Assembly: GCF_004791695.1 (NCBI RefSeq)
Contig: NZ_SRSO01000012.1
Location: 62,001 to 126,000, forward strand
Reading direction: 5' to 3'
DNA: 64,000 bases
DNA from: Flavivirga rizhaonensis
GTDB taxonomy: Bacteria; Bacteroidota; Bacteroidia; Flavobacteriales; Flavobacteriaceae
A program made the translations under genes and the position numbers. The notes below the pieces were generated by a model that did no database searches, was not told where the DNA came from, and saw nothing but the letters and a program-made list of their open reading frames with translations. Positions within the stretch are counted from its first letter, which is position 1, and every line of letters starts with the position of its first letter. Shown in pieces: positions 26,235 to 35,810 of this stretch.

Positions 26235-27347
26235 CTATCTAGCAAACGGTTTTAAGTTTACTCTTAATAGATAATTTTGAGCTGTAATAAACAGGTATTT
26301 ACCATCGTCTGTAAACTCACAATTTCCAGTTAATATCCCCAAATTTATAGTTCCTACATGGTTTCCCTTTGGAGTGATAATTAATATTCCGTCTCCAGCT
26401 GCTACAAAAATATTCCCATTTTTATCTAACTTTATACCATCAGGATTTTGTTTTGCTGCACTAGATTGAATAACTTCTTTAGCATCAAAAAACATTCTTT
26501 TATTTCTTACTTTGCCTGGCTTAATGATATCATAAGCCCATATTATGGGCTTAGGTATATTAGATTCTGCCACATAAAGTATTTTACCATCATTAGAAAC
26601 TACTAGACCATTAGGATAATCTAATTCATCGTCCAACAGTATCAACTCACTAGATTCACTGTAGAAATAAACTCCATTAAACCCCAAGTCGCTTTTCTCT
26701 TTTCCTAAACCATAAGGTGGATCAGTAAAATACATATTACCCTTTTTGTCAAACATCAAATCATTAGGGGAATTGAACCTTTTGCCTTTATAATTTGTTA
26801 CTAAAGGTTCATATTTTGGTCCTAAAGAGTCCGATAGGCTTATTAGCCTGCTTATGGCTCTATCTCCATGTTGGCACAAAATTAAATCACCATTTCCATC
26901 TAAAGCTAAACCGTTAGATCCAACATGCCCTTCTTTAGGTTTTGTGCCTGTATAGCCTGATGGTGTTAAATAAACACTCAATCCATCTAAATCATTCCAC
27001 TGATACACTTTGTTTTCGGGTACATCAGAAAATAACAATTTTTGTTCTTTAGCTAGCCACACTGGACCTTCGGACCAATTGAAACCTTTGGCAACTAAAT
27101 CAATTCTAGAATATATTGATAGAATTGAGTCTATTTCAGGATGCAAACGCTCAATACTACCATAAGATGGATACTTATTTAATGAATCAATAACAACTTT
27201 AGATTTTTCTTTTAGACGTTTTTCTTCATGCGAATCTGCTTCAATACTTGATTGCTTCTTCTCATCATGGGAAGATTTACAACCATTTAAAATAGTAGTA
27301 AATGTAAAAAAAACTAACAGTAATGCTTTGTTAATCGATATATTCAT
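26235..27347 (-). CDS. SMP-30/gluconolactonase-family lipoprotein
   Basis: The 370-residue protein starts with an SPII signal (ILNGCKSS, Cys near residue 23), so it is membrane-anchored and periplasmic or surface-exposed. The mature part is an SMP-30/LRE six-bladed propeller: FNWSEGPVW with the metal-binding Glu, GSNGLALDGNGDLILCQHG, FNSPNDLMFDKKGNMYFTDPPYG and PDGIKLDKNGNIFVA. The family hydrolyses sugar lactones to aldonic acids. Standing next to an aldonate dehydratase and an MFS transporter, it would open a sugar lactone before uptake. About 160 nt separates it from the regulator gene. Confidence 0.92.
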   Translation of the reverse strand: MNISINKALLLVFFTFTTILNGCKSSHDEKKQSSIEADSHEEKRLKEKSKVVIDSLNKYPSYGSIERLHPEIDSILSIYSRIDLVAKGFNWSEGPVWLAKEQKLLFSDVPENKVYQWNDLDGLSVYLTPSGYTGTKPKEGHVGSNGLALDGNGDLILCQHGDRAISRLISLSDSLGPKYEPLVTNYKGKRFNSPNDLMFDKKGNMYFTDPPYGLGKEKSDLGFNGVYFYSESSELILLDDELDYPNGLVVSNDGKILYVAESNIPKPIIWAYDIIKPGKVRNKRMFFDAKEVIQSSAAKQNPDGIKLDKNGNIFVAAGDGILIITPKGNHVGTINLGILTGNCEFTDDGKYLFITAQNYLLRVNLKPFAR

Positions 27348-27497
27348 ACTCTTTTTTGGTTCAAACTTTATGTTTTGTTTTTACTTTAAATTTACTGATA
27401 AAACATAATCATCAACTGTTAAAAAACTACCATATTCTATTTTAGTAGTATTCAATTTATTAAATGAAATATATTTATTTTCTAATTTCAGTTTACA

Positions 27498-28658
27498 TTA
27501 CCAATTAGTAAGCGATCCATCTTTTCTCCATAATCTAGGGATATCTACTGGCACAAATTCGCGCTCTATTGCTAATGCTTCATTAAACTCAACACCTAGC
27601 CCAGGTCCATCTGGCACACGATATCTTGGCCCTTCTAATTTAGGTTGCACAGGATAAAACTCTGGTGCATTTGTTCCCATATACTGCGCTGGTGTATTTA
27701 CTTCTTCTAACCAACTAAAATTTGGAGTAGCAGCTGCTAAATGTATAGTAGCAGCTGTACAAATTGGACCTAATGGATTATGTGGCATTAAATCTATATA
27801 ATGCGTTTCTGCCATTGAAGCAACTTTTTTTGATTCCGTAAATCCTCCAACATTACAAACATCAATTCTTGCATATTGCGTTAGATTACTTTCAATAAAA
27901 GGCGCAAATTGCCACTTACTTGAAAATTCTTCACCTATAGCGAATGGAGTATCTATCATTCTCCTTAAACTCTTGTATGCTATAGGACTTTCATCTCTAA
28001 TAGGTTCCTCTATAAAATCTAAGGTTCCTTTTGGCATGCGTTGAATAAAAGCATACGTTTCTGCAGCTGTAAGCCTGGTATGATAGTCTATACCAATAGT
28101 AATTTCTTTACCCACTTCTTTTCTAAGTTCTGTAACCCATTCTGCCATAATTGCTATGGAATGTCTAGCATCGAATACACTTTTATTCTCTTGACTTTCA
28201 AATTCCGCTGGTGCCAATCGCAACATATTCCAACCTTCTTTAACACAGGTTTTTGAATAGGATAGCAACTCATCCCGAGTCGTAAATCTTATAGAAGCAA
28301 AGCACTCTATAAAATCACGTTGCTTACCTCCTAGTAACTCATAAACAGGTACTCCAAGTGCTTTACCCTTAATATCATATAGCGCAATATCTATTGCAGA
28401 AATAGCTGCTGTTAATACACGACCACCTTCAAAATATTGACCCCGATACATTTCTTGCCATAATGATTCTATCTGTCTAGCATCCCTACCTATAAGAAAT
28501 GTTTTAAAATGCTTTATAGCTCCTACTACGGCTAATTCACGACCAGAAAGTCCAGAGGCTCCCCAACCATAAATACCGCCTTCTGTTTCTACTTTTACAA
28601 CAAGCTGAACACCAGAACCTACATTTATGGGATATGCTTTTATGTCTTCAATCTTCAT
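27498..28658 (-). CDS. Enolase-superfamily sugar acid dehydratase (galactonate dehydratase-like)
   Basis: The 386-residue cytoplasmic protein has an MR_MLE N-terminal domain and barrel. Metal and base residues are visible: Asp and His in GIDYHTR, Glu in DFIEEPI, Glu in AIGEEF, and MPHNPLGPICTAA with the second His. The last motif is shared with D-galactonate and related acid sugar dehydratases, which make 2-keto-3-deoxy acids. The exact stereochemistry of the substrate cannot be told from the sequence. It lies 14 nt after the MFS gene, so transporter and enzyme are co-expressed, with the lactonase further downstream. Confidence 0.9.
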   Translation of the reverse strand: MKIEDIKAYPINVGSGVQLVVKVETEGGIYGWGASGLSGRELAVVGAIKHFKTFLIGRDARQIESLWQEMYRGQYFEGGRVLTAAISAIDIALYDIKGKALGVPVYELLGGKQRDFIECFASIRFTTRDELLSYSKTCVKEGWNMLRLAPAEFESQENKSVFDARHSIAIMAEWVTELRKEVGKEITIGIDYHTRLTAAETYAFIQRMPKGTLDFIEEPIRDESPIAYKSLRRMIDTPFAIGEEFSSKWQFAPFIESNLTQYARIDVCNVGGFTESKKVASMAETHYIDLMPHNPLGPICTAATIHLAAATPNFSWLEEVNTPAQYMGTNAPEFYPVQPKLEGPRYRVPDGPGLGVEFNEALAIEREFVPVDIPRLWRKDGSLTNW

Positions 28659-28672
28659 TATAGTCTTATGTT

Positions 28673-29962
28673 TTAATTATTTTTCGGAACAATACGTTCT
28701 ACTTTACCGACTAAAAAAGTATAAGAGAAAAATCCTAAAAATGCTATGGCCGCTATAAATATTAGCGCCGGACTAAAATCTCCATCTTTTACAAGATAAC
28801 CAATAACGATAGGTATTACAATACCCGATAGGCCTCCTATGAAGTTAAAAGCACCACCAACTAAGCCTAAGTTTTCTTTAGGTGCTATTAAAGACACAAA
28901 TATCCAGGCGATACTCGCTAGCCCAGTACCAAAAAAGGCAATGGCTAAAAACAAAATAATAAAAAATGTATCATCAGTATAATTTGCACCAATAATACTA
29001 ATAGATAGTAACATGCCTATAATTATTGGAGCTTTCCTAGAAATTTCGGTTGAAACCCCTCTTTTTATTAAAAAATCAGATGTAAAGCCAGAAAGCAATA
29101 CCCCAATAAAAGCAGCTAAAAATGGTAAAGAAGCCAGATACCCAGATTTAATAAACTCCAAACCTCTGAATTCCACCAAATAAGTTGGAAACCATGTTAA
29201 AAAAAACATTGTAGTTGCTCCTAGACAAAATTGACCTATATATATACCCCAAAGCTTTCGGTAAATAAATGCTTGCTTAAAATCATTCCAAGAAAAAGCT
29301 TTTTTTTCTTCATTCTTAAATTTAGAACCTACTAAACCTCCTCCTTTCTCAATATAGTCCAATTCAGATTCACTAACACTTTTATGATCGCGAGGATCTC
29401 TATAAAATATATACCAAATTCCGGCCCAAACCAAACCTATAATACCAGAAATAATAAATAATCCGCGCCATCCAAATGCATCTTGAATTAAAGTTAAAAT
29501 TGGCATTAAAAATGCCAACCCTAAGAATTGGCCTGATGTATAAATTGCTATTGCAGAAGCTCTTTCGCTTTCGGGAAACCATCTGCTTACCACTAAATTA
29601 TTAATGGGGTAAGATGGGGCCTCAAAAATGCCGATACTAGCTCTTAAACCCAGTAACATAGCAAATGAATTTATTAATCCTTGAAACAATGTTGCAATAG
29701 ACCAAAATGCTAATATAAATGCATACAGAATTCTTGACTTTATTTTATCTGCAATTATACCTCCTGGAATCTGTAAACATGCATAAAACCACCCAAATGC
29801 TGAAAACACATATCCCATCTGTATCGTATCTATCTCTAAATCTTTTCGTAATGCAAAAGCTGCTACTGATATATTCGTTCTATCCAAATAGTTTATTACA
29901 ACCGTAATAAATATCATAGTAAGAATATTATATCTTTTACGTGTACTAGGACTCTTTTTCAT
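28673..29962 (-). CDS. MFS transporter of the anion:cation symporter family (sugar acid uptake)
   Basis: The 429-residue inner membrane protein has 12 predicted helices and ACS-family features: NYLDRTNISVAAF in helix 1, GWFYACLQIPGG, and NNLVVSRWFPESERASAIA. Known relatives move hexuronates, galactonate or glucarate with protons. The adjacent acid sugar dehydratase supports aldonate or uronate as substrate. It is the first gene of the transporter, dehydratase and probably lactonase unit. A minus-strand TATATTTG box lies about 70 nt upstream. Confidence 0.9.
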   Translation of the reverse strand: MKKSPSTRKRYNILTMIFITVVINYLDRTNISVAAFALRKDLEIDTIQMGYVFSAFGWFYACLQIPGGIIADKIKSRILYAFILAFWSIATLFQGLINSFAMLLGLRASIGIFEAPSYPINNLVVSRWFPESERASAIAIYTSGQFLGLAFLMPILTLIQDAFGWRGLFIISGIIGLVWAGIWYIFYRDPRDHKSVSESELDYIEKGGGLVGSKFKNEEKKAFSWNDFKQAFIYRKLWGIYIGQFCLGATTMFFLTWFPTYLVEFRGLEFIKSGYLASLPFLAAFIGVLLSGFTSDFLIKRGVSTEISRKAPIIIGMLLSISIIGANYTDDTFFIILFLAIAFFGTGLASIAWIFVSLIAPKENLGLVGGAFNFIGGLSGIVIPIVIGYLVKDGDFSPALIFIAAIAFLGFFSYTFLVGKVERIVPKNN

Positions 29963-30028
29963 AATTTAAATAGTTGATTGTTTAACAAACATTAATCGAA
30001 ATCAAGCTATATCAAAAAATGTTACAAT

Positions 30029-30036
30029 CAAATATA
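30029..30036 (-). promoter_or_regulatory. Candidate -7 box for the transporter/dehydratase operon
   Basis: On the minus strand this reads TATATTTG, an exact TAnnTTTG match, 67 nt upstream of the MFS start. No good -33 TTG was found, so an activator such as the nearby hybrid regulator may be required. The rest of 29963-30411 shows no gene. Confidence 0.4.
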
Positions 30037-30411
30037 TAGTTTCCTTTTTGAGAAAATTACACGCTTAGAGACTTTGACTAGATATTACCTTTAAATAATC
30101 TAATTTTCCCTTTGTTCTAATTTAGAAATAAACCCTTTAACGTTTTTTATTTATCATAAACATGGCGATAGATGGGTTCAAACACTTATTTAACATATTC
30201 GTTATTATATCAAGTCATGTTACTTTAGCTTCTAAAGTATTTCCTAATTCTCAAAATCTATAAGTGTCACTTATAACGTATATGCTTCCAGACAAATTGA
30301 TCACACCAGAACTTCACTTAAGAAAGATATTAAAAATTGGATTCCAAATTCTACAATTTTAAACGAATCAAAATAATTAAACTTTTTATTTCTATAGAAA
30401 TAAATAAAAGG

Positions 30412-30542
30412 GAGGCTGTCTAAAAAGTGTCATTCTGAATGGAATGAAGAATCTCTTTAAAATATACGACTCTGATTATGAGTGAAATAAGATTATTCGC
30501 GTTGCTCTGAATGACAAGATTAACCACTTTTTAGACAGTCTC
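30412..30542. repeat. 131-bp MITE-like element, copy 1
   Basis: The element has terminal inverted repeats of 18 nt (GAGGCTGTCTAAAAAGTG at the left, matching the right end with one difference). It is 131 bp long and differs from the copy at 40182-40312 at only five positions. It encodes no protein. Internal TCATTCTGAATG and CTCTGAATGACA segments are inverted versions of a dispersed Bacteroidota repeat. Confidence 0.85.
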
Positions 30543-30596
30543 TCTTTTTAGATATGATTGATATTATTTAAAAGGTACTTAAATTGGAATTTCTAA

Positions 30597-33470
30597 CTAC
30601 TCAGGTATAAAGCTTTTATCTTTAGTCAGTATCCATTTATCAAACTCAAAACCATCTTCACGCATTGAGAATGAAACAACATAATCGCCTACTTTTTCAA
30701 AATTAAGGGTTATAGTTTGCGGGGTACCACAATGATTTTCCGGAACACGTTGGGCTGAAGACCAAGTCCATCTGTCTTTACCTTCACACCATTGAATACG
30801 AGCTCCACTTTCTGGCCATTCGTCATTAACACCAACGTGTAAACCATTATCTTCTGTCCCTGTAGAATAAGCCAATGCCCAAACATAATATATTCCTGGG
30901 TTTGTAATTTTAACTTTATAAGAAACAATCCCTCCTGTACCTGGAACTGGAAAGAAATTTTCTCCAGCTATAAGTGCATCATCATGCGTCACTCTGGTAT
31001 CCGGTAATGCTTCAATATAGGCACCCTTACTAGCTGTTGTTGAATGATTCTCTATAGTATCTCCAGAAAAAGGAATATCATCATTGTTAGATCTAATATA
31101 CCATTCACATTTTACCCCATTATTAGTCTTATCGTGGAAATTCTCTGCTTCTACTTGTAAGAACCCATTTTTTTCCAAAAATGGTTTTACTTCTTTAAGC
31201 TTATTAACCACTTCTAGACCAGCAGGCGTTAAAATTAAAGAACTCCACCTACCCCTAGACCATGCTGTTTCATCATTTTCTGGTATTTTACCGTTAGTTA
31301 CTGCTTTAGATAATATTTCTATAACATCATTCTTATGAAGATATAAATCTAACTTATGCTTTACTGTTGAAAAAGAAGATTTTGTAGAAGGATTTACTAA
31401 TGTGCTTACATTGTTTCCATTTATTTTTATTTTGTAAACAGATTCGCCATCGTTTTCTGCCATCGCAGTTAGAACGCCTTTATAAAGCCCACTTTTACCT
31501 TTAAATATAGTTCTTGCTCCTGCAAATTTGTTCCTTAATGATTTGTTAGATGCATCTATTGACAATACGTCATTGCCTTGATCTACATAATAAACTGCTT
31601 CGCTAGCTTTGTTGATTTCAAAATTGGATAATGCTTTTAAAGTTATAACACTGTCTTCATCATACTTTGTAGTAGAAGCTATTTTTTTTGTTGCAGTGAT
31701 TAAAGCTACCCAATCTTTATCTTTACTTGGAGGTAATCCAATAGAAACAACGCCACCTCCTTTTATCGTTTTTACGCTTCCTTTTTGCAAGTTTCCTCCA
31801 GTTCTTGGGTTATACCATTTCACATTGAATTTATAATTAAAGCCGTATAAATTGATTTTTGTGTCGGCAACTTTTGGCAAGTAAACAACATAAGTACTTC
31901 CATTTTCTGCAAACACATAATCATTAGGATTATCGGTAAGATTATCTGCGGAACGCATTTTCGTAAAAGGCACGTGCCTTTGAAAAAAGTCTAAAGCATG
32001 TTTTGTCTGATCCCATAAGAGGTCTCTTGAACGCCAGTCTTCACATTTTAAATCGTTATGGGCATACTTATATCCAAAATACCATTCAACTCCTGCTCCA
32101 CCAGCCATTAAATTACCCCATAAAACCTGAGCTCTTATCTCGTTATGCTCAGGATCATCTGCATCTGGTTTTGCTCCAGTATCAGCTGGGCCTATTTCAT
32201 CTTGACAAACAATCCATCGTCTTTCTGCTTTTTTAGAAGCATCTACAAATCTAATAATTCGGTTATGCACCTTTTTTGGATCATGTGTTTGCATGGATGG
32301 CCCATCTAAATACTCATAGCCTAATAATGGCTCAAGAAATAAATCTTGCGCATCACTATCAGCATGAGAATGCAAAACAACTATATTTTTATATGGATCG
32401 TGAGTTTTTATATACTTTGCCATTGCCTTTCTGTCTTTATCGTCCTGACCTTTAGGTGTCCAGTGCAATGGCCCATTCTCTTCCCCTAAATTCCAAGTTA
32501 TTCCTAAATGATGAGAAAAGCGTGCAATAAGTTCTCTGTAATAAAGTTTTCGTTGCACTCCTAATTGTCCTATGTCTAATAACAATTCATTTTCTGTTTC
32601 CTGAGTTACAATATGAAGCATTAAACCTAGGACATCCATATGGTCGAAAACAATCTCCCATTGATCCAATTTACTACAATCGAACCTATAACGCTCGTTA
32701 ATATCATTCCATGGCCAAACATCTTTGCCATCTCCCTGAACATTCATAGTAAGGAAGTAAACAGCATTCATCTCTTTTGAACTCAAATAATTCAAGGCTC
32801 CTATTATGTTTTTACCTTTTCCATTTTTCCAGGTTGGATCACCAACTTTCCAGTCTCTGGCATGTGGTTCATATTTATGTGATGCTGGCGTTTGATCAAA
32901 TTCATAATATGCTAAAAAACTTTCGGGGCTATCGGCACCACCTTTAAGGAAATAATCTTTTGTCTCTTGAAATTGAAGATATCCCGTATCGGTATAAACT
33001 AAACGGCCTTTACCTCTAAAATCACGACCAGATTTATCTGATTCTTCGATTGAAAAATCGCCGCTTATATTATCAAATTGAACTGCTTTTCCTGCTTTAG
33101 GGTCGTCACTTATCGCAATAGCTTTTCCTTTTCTAAAAGACACATGATACGTCCATTTCCCAATGGCATCTGGTGTAAACCTTACTTGCCAGACATTACC
33201 TTTGTCTGCACTTGTTTCACCAGCGTTACCATCTGCGGCATAAAACCCAGGAACCACGTAGGTCTTATTCTTATTTTTAAACGTGACATTTAAACGGTAA
33301 TCTAAAAATGGGTTTTCTGCACCATATTCAGCCAATTCTTTACCTGTAAAATTAAATGTCACTTTATGCCATTTTTTCAATTCGCCTTCAATGGACACCT
33401 TTGATTCTTGCGAAAAAACAGGTTTAAAAAATAAAAATGATAAACCTACTAAAACAAATATTCTTTTCAT
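30597..33470 (-). CDS. Secreted DUF5060-containing glycosidase-like multidomain protein
   Basis: The 957-residue protein has a signal peptide (cleavage near FSQ at 21), a DUF5060 domain (about 30-115, with FRFTPD-like VRFTPDAIGKWTYHVSF), a TIM-barrel-like central part (about 170-500, with TWNLGEENGP and CQDEIGPAD supplying candidate acidic residues), a collagenase-type collagen-binding-like domain (about 505-590, VKWYNPRTGG) and a C-terminal module (about 785-955) resembling the GH115 C-terminal domain. Such proteins are suspected glycoside hydrolases, but no activity is assured. The C-terminal module suggests an acidic or xylan-like target. It is the last gene of the operon and the only likely polysaccharide-acting enzyme in it. 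Confidence 0.8.
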   Translation of the reverse strand: MKRIFVLVGLSFLFFKPVFSQESKVSIEGELKKWHKVTFNFTGKELAEYGAENPFLDYRLNVTFKNKNKTYVVPGFYAADGNAGETSADKGNVWQVRFTPDAIGKWTYHVSFRKGKAIAISDDPKAGKAVQFDNISGDFSIEESDKSGRDFRGKGRLVYTDTGYLQFQETKDYFLKGGADSPESFLAYYEFDQTPASHKYEPHARDWKVGDPTWKNGKGKNIIGALNYLSSKEMNAVYFLTMNVQGDGKDVWPWNDINERYRFDCSKLDQWEIVFDHMDVLGLMLHIVTQETENELLLDIGQLGVQRKLYYRELIARFSHHLGITWNLGEENGPLHWTPKGQDDKDRKAMAKYIKTHDPYKNIVVLHSHADSDAQDLFLEPLLGYEYLDGPSMQTHDPKKVHNRIIRFVDASKKAERRWIVCQDEIGPADTGAKPDADDPEHNEIRAQVLWGNLMAGGAGVEWYFGYKYAHNDLKCEDWRSRDLLWDQTKHALDFFQRHVPFTKMRSADNLTDNPNDYVFAENGSTYVVYLPKVADTKINLYGFNYKFNVKWYNPRTGGNLQKGSVKTIKGGGVVSIGLPPSKDKDWVALITATKKIASTTKYDEDSVITLKALSNFEINKASEAVYYVDQGNDVLSIDASNKSLRNKFAGARTIFKGKSGLYKGVLTAMAENDGESVYKIKINGNNVSTLVNPSTKSSFSTVKHKLDLYLHKNDVIEILSKAVTNGKIPENDETAWSRGRWSSLILTPAGLEVVNKLKEVKPFLEKNGFLQVEAENFHDKTNNGVKCEWYIRSNNDDIPFSGDTIENHSTTASKGAYIEALPDTRVTHDDALIAGENFFPVPGTGGIVSYKVKITNPGIYYVWALAYSTGTEDNGLHVGVNDEWPESGARIQWCEGKDRWTWSSAQRVPENHCGTPQTITLNFEKVGDYVVSFSMREDGFEFDKWILTKDKSFIPE

Positions 33471-33528
33471 TTTATAATGAATTTAATGTATGCTTGATAG
33501 CATTACTTATTATTAAAATTATGCAGGT

Positions 33529-34554
33529 TTAAACAAATACGGGTTTATTTATTTTAGCCGATTCATACACTGCATCTTGTGCTTTTAATGTTTTTAAATA
33601 ATCTACACCACTCGTTTCAAAAACACCTGTTGAAAGAAAACTATCTACAAAATCTCTTTGAAAAATATAACAACAATCTCCAGCAAAACCTACATTGTTA
33701 TGTACGTATGGATGATTTTTCTCTGCTTCTCCTAATTTTTGAATGGTGATTTTTCCATCGGGATATAATCTAACACTACCCTTAGAAGCATCAATTAAAT
33801 ACTCTCCAAAAGTATATCTTGCATTTTTAAAATGACTCTCATTATATCTATTTGCATCCCAAATGGCATGCGCATTATTTTTAAAATTAAGAATCATTAA
33901 CCCTAAATCTTCTCCTTTTATAACCGGATTCAACCGTTTAAGTATTGTATAAACACTTTCAATCTCTCCAACATGATATCGAAAAGTATCTATATAATGT
34001 ACTCCTGTTTCATAGATAAGTAATCTCTCATAATCTCTAAAATAAGGTTGTCTTGATAAATAAGCATCTTCTCCCCATCCGTCACCCATACGTGATCTAA
34101 AATTTAAGCTGAATAGATCTCCAATCTCACCGTGATCAATGATTTTTTTTATTTCTCTGTGCCATGGTTGGTATCTAAAATTTTCATGAACCACAAAGTG
34201 CACTCCCTTTTTTAGTGCATAATTTACTATTTGCTTAGCCTCAGCAAAAGTTGGGGCAAGTGGTTTTTGACAAATAATATGTACCCCATGATCTGCAGCA
34301 AACCTACACATTTCAAGATGTGTCTCTGGTGGTGTAATAATGTCTATAAAATCAGGTCTTTCTTTTATGATCATTTCTTTATAATCGGCATAATGTTTTT
34401 TAATGCCATAGGCGTTCATAATACCTACTGCTCTTTCTAAATTAGAATTACAAAGTGCCACCATTTCAACCTCAGGAATACGGGTCCAAGCTTCATATTG
34501 AAACTTACTAAAATATCCCGCGCCAATGGCAACGCCTTTTAATTTATTTTTCAT
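33529..34554 (-). CDS. Gfo/Idh/MocA-family oxidoreductase
   Basis: The 341-residue cytoplasmic enzyme has the NAD(P) motif GVAIGAGYFSKFQYEAW at the N-terminus and the family QKP signature (HIICQKPLAPTF near residue 95), followed by the substrate domain with YETGVHYIDTFRYHVG carrying the candidate catalytic His. Relatives oxidise or epimerise sugars and sugar acids. The start overlaps the end of the upstream MFS gene by 11 nt, a sign of tight co-expression. The substrate is unknown. Confidence 0.9.
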   Translation of the reverse strand: MKNKLKGVAIGAGYFSKFQYEAWTRIPEVEMVALCNSNLERAVGIMNAYGIKKHYADYKEMIIKERPDFIDIITPPETHLEMCRFAADHGVHIICQKPLAPTFAEAKQIVNYALKKGVHFVVHENFRYQPWHREIKKIIDHGEIGDLFSLNFRSRMGDGWGEDAYLSRQPYFRDYERLLIYETGVHYIDTFRYHVGEIESVYTILKRLNPVIKGEDLGLMILNFKNNAHAIWDANRYNESHFKNARYTFGEYLIDASKGSVRLYPDGKITIQKLGEAEKNHPYVHNNVGFAGDCCYIFQRDFVDSFLSTGVFETSGVDYLKTLKAQDAVYESAKINKPVFV

Positions 34555-35809
34555 AACGTATTTCTTTAGCAGAATCCATAAATAACCAACAAACGATAGC
34601 TATCACTCCTAAAAATGCAGCGATAAAGAAGAATGGCTCGTTAGAGCCTGTCCAAGCCATTAAATAAGGAAATGCCAATGCTGTAGAAAAAGATCCTAGG
34701 TTACCAGCCATATTCATCATTCCAGAAACTTTTCCGGAATTTTCTTTTCCAATGTCCATGCAAAACGACCAAGAGGGGCTCAATGTCATATCAGCTCCAA
34801 AAATGGCAACCGATAAACATAAAACGGCACCTAAGGCAGTTTTCATATATAAACTTGTAAGAATTCCTATAACAACTAAAGAAAAACCTATTATAGCTGG
34901 TATTTGTCTGGATAATTTCCATTTTCCCTTTTTATAAATAGCATCAACAGTGTAACCAGACACCCAATTACCTACCGCACCAGCGAGTAAAGGTAACATA
35001 GCATAAAATCCAGTTGTAACAAGGTTTAGGTTATATTTTGCTTTGATATAAGGAAACAACCAGGTTAGCATAAAAAAGAAAATAAAATTACTTCCTATAT
35101 ATTGAATCATTGCCAGAATCACATTTTTAGAGCCTAGAATACGACTTAATGGGAGTACTTTTTTTGTTGTTTTATTCTCTTGTTGCCGATTTTCTAAGAT
35201 ATATGCTTTCTCTTCATCTGATATTGCTTTATGTTCTTCCGGTTTATTTCTAAATAAAAAATAGAATACTACTGAACATATAATTCCTATAGCTCCGAAA
35301 AAATAAAAAATGACTCGCCACCCCCAAGCATCTATCAAATAAGCAACCAAGGGCAGTGCAAAAGCAGCTCCTAATCTTGATCCTGAAAAGTTTATCCCTT
35401 GAAAAATACCACGCTCTTTTAATGGCACCCATGAAAATGCTGCTCTTGAAATATTAGGAAATGCACCTGCTTCCCCTGCTCCAAAAATAAATCTAAATGC
35501 AAGTATCGATATATAGTTCCAGGCTGCTCCGGTTAACGCTGTAAATATAGACCACAATACCATAATAGATGTCATAACTCTACGCACTCCGTATTTATCT
35601 CCTAATGCGCCTCCAGGCACTTGAAACAAAGCATATCCTAGTGCAAAAGCACTTAAAACCCATCCCATTTGGATATCGGTAAGATTTAAATCCCCACTAA
35701 TAGAATCTTTGGCTGATGAAATACAGACACGATCTATATACAATAACAGGGTAATTAAAAAAGAACCTGCGAAAAATCCATATCTTCTGGATGGTATTGA
35801 CTTGCTCAT
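34544..35809 (-). CDS. MFS transporter (ACS-type)
   Basis: The 421-residue inner membrane protein has 12 predicted helices with the ACS pattern: LYIDRVCISSAKDSI, GWVLSAFALGYALFQVPGG and GAGEAGAFPNISRAAFSW. It probably imports a sugar acid used by the kinase/dehydrogenase pair upstream in the operon. It starts one nucleotide after the kinase stop and its own end overlaps the oxidoreductase gene. It is a distinct paralogue of the MFS protein at 28673. Confidence 0.9.
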   Translation of the reverse strand: MSKSIPSRRYGFFAGSFLITLLLYIDRVCISSAKDSISGDLNLTDIQMGWVLSAFALGYALFQVPGGALGDKYGVRRVMTSIMVLWSIFTALTGAAWNYISILAFRFIFGAGEAGAFPNISRAAFSWVPLKERGIFQGINFSGSRLGAAFALPLVAYLIDAWGWRVIFYFFGAIGIICSVVFYFLFRNKPEEHKAISDEEKAYILENRQQENKTTKKVLPLSRILGSKNVILAMIQYIGSNFIFFFMLTWLFPYIKAKYNLNLVTTGFYAMLPLLAGAVGNWVSGYTVDAIYKKGKWKLSRQIPAIIGFSLVVIGILTSLYMKTALGAVLCLSVAIFGADMTLSPSWSFCMDIGKENSGKVSGMMNMAGNLGSFSTALAFPYLMAWTGSNEPFFFIAAFLGVIAIVCWLFMDSAKEIRYEK

Positions 35810-35810
35810 A

